7,267 bases of DNA from positions 1 to 7,267 of the forward strand of contig CAMWIF010000128.1 in NCBI GenBank assembly GCA_947174225.1, read 5' to 3'. This document shows, in pieces, positions 1 to 5,092 of the stretch. How positions within the stretch are numbered: position 1 is the stretch's first letter; the number at the start of each line of letters is the position of its first letter. The notes beneath the pieces are model-generated. The model did not search any database. It had not been told where the DNA came from and saw only the letters and a list, made by a program, of their open reading frames with translations. Origin of the DNA: an uncultured Porphyromonadaceae bacterium. Lineage in GTDB: Bacteria; Bacteroidota; Bacteroidia; Bacteroidales; Muribaculaceae. A program made the position numbers and the translations under genes.

Positions 1-428
1 GTTACAAAGGTGAAGACAGACGTTGGGGTGGCGGCACATATCCCAACCTGCTCGACGCCCACTCACCTTTCCAGATCGACGGCAACTTCGGCGGCACAGC
101 CGGAGTGGCGGAGATGCTCATTCAGTCAACCGCCGAACCTGAGCAATCGGTTATTACCCTTCTTCCTGCCCTGCCCGAAGAATGGGCTGACGGCTCCTTC
201 AAAGGACTAAAGGCACGTGGTGGCTACGAGATTGACGCCGATTGGAAAGATGGCAAAGTAGCATCCTTCACCATCACTGCCCCCGACAGTCCCACACTCC
301 TCGACCGCTTCCCCACCGGATCACGCAATACCCTCGTGACAGTTCTAGTTAACGGCACCTCCATCCCCCTCATCCTAAAGTCTGGAGAAACTCGTACCCT
401 CTCCCTAAACCCTCCAACTGCTAACTAA
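1..428 (+). CDS. GH95 family glycoside hydrolase (probable alpha-L-fucosidase), 3' end only
   Basis: Partial gene entering from the left edge; the reading frame is open from position 3 and ends at TAA 426-428, leaving about 141 codons. The visible start reads GGGTYPNLLDAHSPFQIDGN, followed by FGGTAGVAEM, a signature of the GH95 (alpha/alpha)6 catalytic domain. In characterised GH95 fucosidases a catalytic Asp lies in this part of the barrel, and the Asp of the QIDGN stretch is the likely equivalent (recalled, not aligned). After it come LLPALPEEWADGSFKGLKARGG and a short beta-rich tail, the usual GH95 C-terminus. Such enzymes release alpha-1,2-fucose from host glycans or plant xyloglucan and are exported in Bacteroidetes; the signal peptide would lie outside the window. 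Some GH95 members act on L-galactose, so the exact substrate is open. prmC starts 28 bp downstream with no visible terminator between. Confidence 0.9.
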   Translation, partial: YKGEDRRWGGGTYPNLLDAHSPFQIDGNFGGTAGVAEMLIQSTAEPEQSVITLLPALPEEWADGSFKGLKARGGYEIDADWKDGKVASFTITAPDSPTLLDRFPTGSRNTLVTVLVNGTSIPLILKSGETRTLSLNPPTAN

Positions 429-449
429 ACATTGCTAACTACTAACTAA
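421..449. repeat. CTAACTA heptamer repeats spanning the GH95 stop and the spacer before prmC
   Basis: CTAACTA occurs at 421-427, 435-441 and 442-448, the last two head to tail. The first copy overlaps the GH95 stop codon. TAA triplets start at 422, 426, 436, 443 and 447, so all three plus-strand frames are closed within the spacer. No Shine-Dalgarno sequence or terminator hairpin is seen here. Confidence 0.7.
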
Positions 450-456
450 GTCACCC

Positions 457-1296
457 GTGCGCGACACCCTCAGCCATCTTCGTTTCTCCCTGCGCCCCCT
501 CTACGGCGACAGGGAGACCGAAGCCATAATAAGAATAATCTTCCACCACTTAAAGGGATGGAACCTCACCGATATGCTCATACATGAGCCGGAGCCCCTT
601 TCCCCCTTCATCAAATCGGAAATTGACAAAATACTCCAACGCCTCCTCCGTTACGAACCGATACAATACATCACGGGTGAGGCACGGTTTCACGGACTGG
701 AGCTGCTCGTCACTCCCGACGTGCTCATTCCGCGTCCCGAAACCGCCGAGTTAGTAGACATAATAGCCGATGATGCTAAAGACCTTACCGACCTCAAAGT
801 GCTTGACATCGCCACAGGCTCAGGGTGCATAGCCATTGCCTTGGCGCGAACCCTACGTTTCCCGCAGGTCACAGCTCTCGACATCTCCCCAGCAGCCATA
901 AAGGTAGCCCAAGAGAATGCACATACACTAAAAACCGACATCAGTTTCATCTGTGCCGACATCTTCAGCTGGACCAGCAACGACCAATTCGATATAATCG
1001 TCAGCAATCCCCCCTATATCGACGAGTCAGAGAAGGTTTCAATGGAGAAAAACGTACTCGACTACGAACCACACTCTGCCCTCTTCGTACCCGACGACAA
1101 TCCTCTCCGCTTCTACAAACGTATCGCCACTCTTGCCCAACACATCCTCACAAAAGGTGGACGTCTGTACTTTGAAATCAATCCGCGACACGCCTCCGAG
1201 CTTTCAAAGCTCCTGAAAGCCCAAGGCTATGTTGATGTGGAAATCATTAAAGACTCCTTCGGCAAGGATCGCTTCATACGTGCTACCCATTCCTAA
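457..1296 (+). CDS. prmC: Peptide chain release factor N5-glutamine methyltransferase PrmC (HemK)
   Basis: PrmC is a cytoplasmic SAM-dependent enzyme that methylates the glutamine of the GGQ motif in release factors RF1 and RF2, which is needed for efficient termination. The 279-residue product has the family's usual length and order. A helical N-terminal domain (about 1-65) is followed by QYITGEARFHGLEL (70-83), IPRPETAELVD (91-101), the SAM-binding loop DIATGSGCIA (117-126), acidic LDIS (141-144) and the catalytic NPPYI (184-188), which binds the substrate glutamine. The start is GTG at 457. TAA at 436-438 closes the same frame upstream, and starting at the next ATG (574) would delete most of the N-terminal domain. 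It lies 28 bp after the GH95 gene and 23 bp before recX, so it is probably cotranscribed with both. The assignment is secure; nothing appears truncated. Confidence 0.96.
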   Translation: MRDTLSHLRFSLRPLYGDRETEAIIRIIFHHLKGWNLTDMLIHEPEPLSPFIKSEIDKILQRLLRYEPIQYITGEARFHGLELLVTPDVLIPRPETAELVDIIADDAKDLTDLKVLDIATGSGCIAIALARTLRFPQVTALDISPAAIKVAQENAHTLKTDISFICADIFSWTSNDQFDIIVSNPPYIDESEKVSMEKNVLDYEPHSALFVPDDNPLRFYKRIATLAQHILTKGGRLYFEINPRHASELSKLLKAQGYVDVEIIKDSFGKDRFIRATHS

Positions 1297-1319
1297 CCAC
1301 TCCAAACAGTTAAAAGCCT

Positions 1320-1817
1320 ATGCCCTCCAATACCCCTGTCACTCCGGAAGCTGCAAAAATCCGAATGGCTGATCTCTGCGCACGCTCCGAACAGTGCGAA
1401 GCAGACATCCGCCAAAAACTATATCGCCTCGGACTCACCTCCTCGCAGGTGCAGCAGATTGTGACTGAGCTAATCGACGAGAAATTCATCGACAACGCCC
1501 GATTCGCACGTAGCTTCGCACGAGACAAATGCCGCTTCTCCTGCTGGGGACGGCATAAAATACGTCTTGCCCTCGCTGCCAAACGACTTACACCGCAAGA
1601 CATAGCCCAAGGTCTACACGCCATCGAGGAAGCCGATTACCTCAACGCTCTCAAACGCACCACCATGGCGAAAGCCCGGTCGCTCGACCTCAACGGTCCT
1701 GATGCCCGCGAAGAGCGTATGAAACTCTTCCGCCATCTCATCTCACGCGGCTTCGAGAGCGAAATCGCCTCAAAAGCCGTCAAAGCCGCCTGCAATCCCC
1801 AACCCCCTAAACCATAA
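1320..1817 (+). CDS. recX: Regulatory protein RecX
   Basis: RecX binds RecA filaments and limits RecA's strand-exchange and coprotease activities. The 165-residue product is in the normal range and all-helical. It shows the RecX three-helix repeat pattern: LCARSEQCEADIRQKLYRLG (about 19-38), then V..ELIDEKFIDNARFARSFARDKC (about 48-71), close to the family consensus LxxxGYLDDxRFAxxFxxxR, then a conserved Trp-Gly turn (SCWGRHKIRLAL), and a last repeat ending in HLISRGFESEIASKAV. recA is not next to it here, unlike in many proteobacteria; this placement after prmC and before comF is not surprising for Bacteroidetes (from memory, not searched). The start is ATG 1320, 23 bp after prmC, with an A-rich leader (GTTAAAAGCCT) and no Shine-Dalgarno. 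The Pro-rich tail (NPQPPKP) is encoded by CTAA-rich sequence continuous with the following repeat spacer. Confidence 0.88.
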   Translation: MPSNTPVTPEAAKIRMADLCARSEQCEADIRQKLYRLGLTSSQVQQIVTELIDEKFIDNARFARSFARDKCRFSCWGRHKIRLALAAKRLTPQDIAQGLHAIEEADYLNALKRTTMAKARSLDLNGPDAREERMKLFRHLISRGFESEIASKAVKAACNPQPPKP

Positions 1818-1823
1818 ACCACC

Positions 1824-1843
1824 CTAAACTCTAAACTCTAAAT
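1824..1843. repeat. CTAAACT tandem heptamers between recX and comF
   Basis: Two perfect head-to-tail CTAAACT units (1824-1830, 1831-1837) are followed by a partial third (CTAAAT, 1838-1843). Related CTAAACC lies just upstream, inside the recX 3' end. TAA triplets at 1825, 1832 and 1839 fall in all three frames because the period is 7. The rest of the 48-bp gap has no hairpin or recognisable promoter. Confidence 0.7.
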
Positions 1844-1865
1844 CCTACACACTGAATCTTAAACC

Positions 1866-2543
1866 ATGCTCTCCGATCTCCTCAATATCCTCTTCCCTCG
1901 CAAATGCCACATCTGCGACTCCTCCCTCGCCCCTCACGAGCGGTTTGCCTGTTCGCACTGCCTCGCCGACCTCCCCCGCTCCGGCTTCCACCGCCGCAAA
2001 CTAAACCCTATGGAGGAACGCTTCGCCGGTATATTCCCCTTTGAAAGAGCTACCGGACATTTCCTCTATAATCGTGACGCTCCAATCTCTACCCTAATCC
2101 AGGATATGAAATACCGTCACTTCCCATCCATAGGCAATATGCTTGGAGAGATAGCCGGTAAGGAACTCTTCTCCACAGGCTTCTTCTCTGATGCAGACCT
2201 CATCGTTCCCGTGCCTATGCACCGTTGGAAGCAGATACGACGCGGCTATAATCAGGTCCACCACATAGCTGAAGGCCTAAATCAAGCCACAGGTATCCCG
2301 GTAAGTCTGACACTCAAAGCCGTACGCTCCCACCGTACACAGACTGCCCTGAGCCGTGAACAGCGTCTCGCCAACACCGCCGGGCTCTTTAAAGTGGAAA
2401 ATCCCGATGAGATTGCCGGGCGACATATCCTCCTCATCGACGACGTGTGCACCACAGGCTCCACACTCATATCATCTGCTGAAACAATCTGGCAAGCCCG
2501 TCCCCGCGCTTTATCCCTATTCACACTTGCCGTAACCTTCTAA
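1866..2543 (+). CDS. comF: ComF family protein (double zinc ribbon plus phosphoribosyltransferase domain)
   Basis: The 225-residue product has the full ComF/GntX architecture. An N-terminal zinc ribbon has C14-x2-C17 and C29-x2-C32. A middle segment contains MKYRHFPSIG (81-90) and VPVPMHRWKQIRRGYNQ (114-130). A type-I phosphoribosyltransferase PRPP loop follows, ILLIDDVCTTGSTL (188-201), with the paired acidic residues D192 and D193. ComF is required for DNA uptake into the cytoplasm in several naturally competent bacteria; in others the role is unknown, and many members are annotated only as amidophosphoribosyltransferase-like. All expected metal and PRPP residues are present, so the protein looks functional. 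The start is ATG 1866 after a C/A-rich leader. No strong intrinsic terminator follows directly; the nearest candidate structure is the inverted repeat at 2605-2651. Competence in this organism cannot be inferred from this gene alone. Confidence 0.92.
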   Translation: MLSDLLNILFPRKCHICDSSLAPHERFACSHCLADLPRSGFHRRKLNPMEERFAGIFPFERATGHFLYNRDAPISTLIQDMKYRHFPSIGNMLGEIAGKELFSTGFFSDADLIVPVPMHRWKQIRRGYNQVHHIAEGLNQATGIPVSLTLKAVRSHRTQTALSREQRLANTAGLFKVENPDEIAGRHILLIDDVCTTGSTLISSAETIWQARPRALSLFTLAVTF

Positions 2544-2604
2544 GCCCCGTTAACATTATTTTAACACCTTTAATCCACTTTTTCGCCCCTTTCTTTGTTC
2601 TAAA

Positions 2605-2651
2605 AAATGAAGTTGTTGATAGTTTATCGTAAATTTTAAACAACTTCATTT
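2605..2651. repeat. 13-bp perfect inverted repeat, operator or terminator candidate
   Basis: AAATGAAGTTGTT (2605-2617) is exactly complementary to AACAACTTCATTT (2639-2651), with a 21-nt centre. The centre holds a nested GATA-GTT-TATC (2618-2628). The right arm supplies the TTT of the promoter's -33 TTTG box (2649-2652). The stem is A/T-rich, and a T5 run (2657-2661) follows a few bases later. It could therefore be a weak terminator for comF, an operator on the pyrE promoter, or both; the overlap with the promoter favours an operator. Confidence 0.6.
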
Positions 2652-2680
2652 GGATATTTTTGGAGATAAATGTAACTTTG
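2649..2680 (+). promoter_or_regulatory. Bacteroidetes-type sigma-70 promoter for pyrE
   Basis: TTTG at 2649-2652 and TAACTTTG at 2673-2680 match the Bacteroidetes -33 TTTG and -7 TAnnTTTG boxes with 20 bp between them, inside the accepted spacing. Transcription would start near 2685-2690, giving a pyrE leader of about 100 nt. It is the best match seen in the intergenic regions of the window and lies in the only gap large enough for complex control. Confidence 0.75.
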
Positions 2681-2691
2681 CATTTTAGGAA

Positions 2692-2709
2692 TTTTCGTGT
2701 TTTTTCGTG
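2692..2709. repeat. TTTTCGTG direct repeat with 10-bp period in the pyrE leader
   Basis: TTTTCGTG occurs at 2692-2699 and again at 2702-2709, exactly one helical turn apart and just downstream of the predicted transcription start. As DNA it could be a tandem protein-binding site; as RNA it could be a repeated single-stranded element. No partner or regulator is identifiable. The rest of the leader up to 2789 shows only a 10-bp palindrome, AACAATTGTT (2775-2784), just before the pyrE start. Confidence 0.45.
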
Positions 2710-2789
2710 GGATAACAACCCCGCCGCAGATTTCACGCCGATTCTCTCCTGTATGTGATGTATAATATACTCTCAACAATTGTTTTATT

Positions 2790-3434
2790 ATGAAAAAACC
2801 GGAAAGAATTCTTGCCGAGAAGCTCTTGCAGATCAGCGCAATAAAGTTGCAGCCACAAAACCCGTTTGTATGGGGCTCAGGCTGGAACTCGCCTATCTAT
2901 AACGACAACCGTCGCATTCTCTCATACCCCGACATCCGAAACTATGTCAAGGTAGAGTTCGCACGTGTGATTCTGGAGAATTTCCCGGAAATAGAAGCTC
3001 TAGCGGGCGTCGCCACCGGTGCGATAGCATTCGGTGCGATAGTAGCCGACATTCTCGGCATCCCTTACGTGTATGTACGTTCCACCCCCAAAGACCACGG
3101 CCTTGAGAACCTTATCGAAGGCAATCTTAAACCGGGCACTAAGGTGGTGGTGCTCGAAGACCTCGTATCTACAGGAGGTAATTCCCTGAAAGCCGTGGAG
3201 GTGATACGCACCTACGGATGTGAGGTCATCGGTATGACGTGCCTCTTCAACTATCAATTCCCGATGGCTGTGAAACGTTTCCGTGAGGCTGACGTGACCC
3301 TTGTCCCTCTGTGCAACTACTCAACTATGATAGAGGTAGCTGAGGAAACCAACTACATCAGCCAATCGGAAGCCGATGCACTGCGTGAATGGCGCGAAGA
3401 TCCCGCCGATTGGACTCCCCACAATAATATATAA
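2790..3434 (+). CDS. pyrE: Orotate phosphoribosyltransferase
   Basis: PyrE converts orotate and PRPP to orotidine 5'-monophosphate in de novo UMP synthesis in the cytoplasm. The 214-residue protein has the usual length. It shows the N-terminal orotate-side segment FVWGSGWNSPIYNDNR (26-41), a GVATGAIAFG stretch (73-82), the mobile catalytic loop YVRSTPKDHGLENLIEG (95-111) with K101 and H103, and the PRPP motif VVVLEDLVSTGGNS (119-132) with E123-D124. In many relatives a second Lys lies in the loop between the Arg and the PKDHG part; here Ser-Thr occupy that stretch, perhaps a lineage feature. The start is ATG 2790 behind an A/T-rich leader, driven by the promoter at 2649-2680. The SRPBCC gene begins 7 bp after the stop, so pyrE is probably the first gene of a short operon. 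Confidence 0.97.
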   Translation: MKKPERILAEKLLQISAIKLQPQNPFVWGSGWNSPIYNDNRRILSYPDIRNYVKVEFARVILENFPEIEALAGVATGAIAFGAIVADILGIPYVYVRSTPKDHGLENLIEGNLKPGTKVVVLEDLVSTGGNSLKAVEVIRTYGCEVIGMTCLFNYQFPMAVKRFREADVTLVPLCNYSTMIEVAEETNYISQSEADALREWREDPADWTPHNNI

Positions 3435-3441
3435 TTTAAAA

Positions 3442-3879
3442 ATGTCTACATACAAAAGCGAAAAGGTAGAGCTCTCTGCCTCTGCAGAGAGTGTCTACGC
3501 CAAACTATCGAATCTTGAGAACCTGCGTTCTCTTCTTGCCAACGTTCCGGCAGAGAGTGTGCCAGACGACAAGAGAGAGATGTTCGACAGCATTCAGATT
3601 ACCCCCAACTCAATTTCCGTGCCTGCCGGCCCCGTGGGTGATCTCACCTTCAGAGTGGTTGAGAAAATTGACCCCTCACGTATAAAGCTTGAGGCGGAAA
3701 ATTCTCCCATCCCCCTTTCATTGGAGATGAACATCAAGCCCATTTCCGACACATCCTGCGATGCTCAGGTTGCCATCGACATAAAGCTACCCCCTATGTT
3801 GGCTCCGATGGTGGGAGGTCATATCCAGAAAATGGCAGATCAGTTCGGACAAGTGCTGAAGGCAATCCCATTCGCATGA
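3442..3879 (+). CDS. Small SRPBCC-superfamily (START/polyketide cyclase-like) protein
   Basis: The 145-residue product has no signal peptide or membrane segment and should be cytoplasmic. Its pattern matches a helix-grip SRPBCC domain. An opening beta strand KSEKVELSASAESVYAKLSN (5-24) leads into a helix. Alternating strands follow (FDSIQITPNSISVPAGPVG, then LTFRVVEKIDPSRIKLEA). A long C-terminal helix, MLAPMVGGHIQKMADQFGQV (119-138), would close the hydrophobic cavity. Such folds bind lipids or other small hydrophobic ligands; the ligand here is unknown. The start at ATG 3442 is chosen because it follows an AATTTAAAA leader 7 bp after pyrE and gives the usual first strand; an ATG at 3376 would overlap pyrE by about 60 bp and add unrelated residues. 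Its TGA overlaps the ATG of the next gene (ATGA), suggesting translational coupling. Confidence 0.8.
   Translation: MSTYKSEKVELSASAESVYAKLSNLENLRSLLANVPAESVPDDKREMFDSIQITPNSISVPAGPVGDLTFRVVEKIDPSRIKLEAENSPIPLSLEMNIKPISDTSCDAQVAIDIKLPPMLAPMVGGHIQKMADQFGQVLKAIPFA
3472..3491 (+). other. Perfect 8-bp stem-loop early in the SRPBCC coding region
   Basis: CTCTCTGC (3472-3479) and GCAGAGAG (3484-3491) are exact complements around a CTCT loop, with a possible further G-U pair outside. In the mRNA this G/C-containing stem would form about 30 nt after the start codon. It may simply reflect the Ser-Ala-rich codons there. Confidence 0.45.
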
Positions 3880-4385
3880 GGAAATTTCTCCCCCTCATAA
3901 CCCTCATTGCACTTTCCTTTACGGGATGCGACTCCGTTGACGACGATCGTATCCCTAATCTTGCCGTGAGCGTTAATATCGGAGATTCGGGTCTTTGGAA
4001 CACCTACGGAGTGGCAGGCTTCGGCGCAAGCCGTAACTTTATACTTACCTCCAACCTCCGGCAGCCGTCAGGCTTCCCCTACAACACCCAGAGTGCCACG
4101 GGATTCGGAGGCATACTGCTGATTAACGGTATGGATCCCTTCACCGCCACTACTGATGTCCCTCTTGCCTACGATTTGGCGTGTCCCGTAGAATGTAAGC
4201 CGGATGTCAGGGTGCAGATTGAAGGTGATCTATATGAAGCTGTCTGTCCGGTATGCCATTCGCACTACGATGTTACAATGTCCGGAGGATCGCCTATATC
4301 GGGACCCGCTGCCAAACAAAAATTTGGTCTTCGCCGCTATCAGTGTCTTCCAACCACTCTCGGCGGCTATATTATTACTAACTGA
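3876..4385 (+). CDS. Small envelope lipoprotein with a Rieske-like, four-cysteine C-terminal domain
   Basis: The 169-residue product begins with a short signal sequence ending in the lipobox SFTGC, so C18 should be acylated. The mature start CDSVDDD is acidic, compatible with a Bacteroidetes lipoprotein surface-export signal. The C-terminal half (about 95-158) follows the layout of a Rieske [2Fe-2S] domain: LACPVECKP (102-109), then AVCPVCHSHYDV (122-133), then GSPISGPAAKQKFGLRRY, which resembles the Rieske ending GxxxxGPAPxxLxxY. The first motif is Cys-x3-Cys rather than Cys-x-His; the second keeps Cys-x2-Cys-His plus a further His (C124, C127, H128, H130). The metal site may therefore be Cys4, binding zinc, iron or a cluster. 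Residues 40-90 are Gly/Asn-rich with no recognised motif. The gene overlaps the SRPBCC stop by 4 bp (ATGA). Function is unknown; the fold assignment rests on motif order only. Confidence 0.75.
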   Translation: MRKFLPLITLIALSFTGCDSVDDDRIPNLAVSVNIGDSGLWNTYGVAGFGASRNFILTSNLRQPSGFPYNTQSATGFGGILLINGMDPFTATTDVPLAYDLACPVECKPDVRVQIEGDLYEAVCPVCHSHYDVTMSGGSPISGPAAKQKFGLRRYQCLPTTLGGYIITN

Positions 4386-4438
4386 CGTCTCTTAACCTTT
4401 TCTTACCGAGACATCATAACATTTCTGCAATCCGGCAA

Positions 4439-5092
4439 ATGGACTTGATCGAGAGTCTTTTTTATATGTTATGGCGTGGCATCGCCATTGGTATCCTCAT
4501 ATCGGCTCCCATGGGCCCTGTGGGGTTCCTATGTATACAACGCACTCTCGACAAGGGACGGCTCACAGGACTCTATACAGGTGTCGGTGCGGCTTTGTCT
4601 GATCTCTTCTACTGTCTGCTCACCGGATTCGGACTCTCCTTCATAGAAGAGTTTGTGGAGCGGAACCAGAATATCATTCAGCTTGTGGGCAGCGCAGTGC
4701 TTATAGGCTTCGGTATATACCTTTTCAGAAAGAATCCGACAAAGACTCTGCGCAAAGCTGCCATCGAGGAGTGCGAGCCAAAGAAAAACATCCTTGGAGG
4801 CTTTCTCTTCACCTTTTCTAATCCCCTGATCCTCTTCCTTATAATCGGTCTTTTCGCACGCTTCAACTTCCTCGTGCCCGACATCAAATTCTATCATTAC
4901 ATAATCGGATTTGTCGGGATTGTAGCCGGTGCGCTCGGCTGGTGGTGGCTTGTGACATTCTTGGTTGATAAATTGCGTGGCCATTTCAGTATGAATACTA
5001 TGCGGCTCATTAACCGTGTCATCGGTATAGTCATACTTCTCTTTGCCATAGTGGGAATAGTGACAAGCATATCCAACCTCGTCTCGGCATGA
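4439..5092 (+). CDS. LysE/RhtB-type small-molecule exporter
   Basis: An inner-membrane protein of 217 residues, the standard LysE-family length, with about six hydrophobic segments: roughly 12-34, 43-65, 78-96, 118-140, 152-176 and 191-213. The family hallmark lies at the first segment, GILISAPMGPVGFLCIQRTL (18-37), followed by GLYTGVGAALSDLFYC (44-59), where a conserved Asp sits in a helix. A charged cytoplasmic loop (about 97-117, RKNPTKTLRKAAIEECEPKK) and a SNP motif (127-129) also fit. LysE/RhtB proteins export amino acids such as lysine, threonine or homoserine by proton exchange; the Bacteroidetes subgroup has no assigned substrate that I know of. The start is ATG 4439, 53 bp after the lipoprotein gene; no Bacteroidetes promoter match is seen in that gap. 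The stop overlaps the next start (ATGA). Confidence 0.88.
   Translation: MDLIESLFYMLWRGIAIGILISAPMGPVGFLCIQRTLDKGRLTGLYTGVGAALSDLFYCLLTGFGLSFIEEFVERNQNIIQLVGSAVLIGFGIYLFRKNPTKTLRKAAIEECEPKKNILGGFLFTFSNPLILFLIIGLFARFNFLVPDIKFYHYIIGFVGIVAGALGWWWLVTFLVDKLRGHFSMNTMRLINRVIGIVILLFAIVGIVTSISNLVSA

Noticed and set aside
10..210. Open frame of 66 codons on the plus strand at the left edge
   Set aside because: It lies out of frame inside the clear GH95 coding sequence and has no family features.
690..1007. Minus-strand open frame of 105 codons opposite prmC
   Set aside because: It is antisense to conserved PrmC motifs and shows Ser/Val/Ala-rich shadow composition.
2549..2565. GTTAA/TTAAC inverted repeat just after the comF stop, considered as a terminator
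   Set aside because: The stem is only 5 A/T-rich bp with a 7-nt loop and no proper T tract, too weak to call.
2605..2651. Inverted repeat considered as arms of an invertible promoter or a mobile-element end
   Set aside because: The arms are only 21 bp apart, too close for the phase-variable promoters known in Bacteroidetes, and there is no recombinase, transposase or target duplication.
3376..3441. Longer N-terminus for the SRPBCC gene starting at ATG 3376
   Set aside because: It would overlap the pyrE 3' end by about 60 bp and adds residues that do not belong to the domain; ATG 3442 has a suitable A/T-rich leader.
4387..4412. GTCTC/GAGAC inverted repeat between the lipoprotein and LysE genes
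   Set aside because: It is a 5-bp stem with a 16-nt loop, expected by chance, and there is no following T run.
4529..4984. Minus-strand open frame of 151 codons opposite the LysE-type gene
   Set aside because: It is antisense to a well-supported membrane protein, has charged, featureless composition and no leader; it is a codon-bias shadow.
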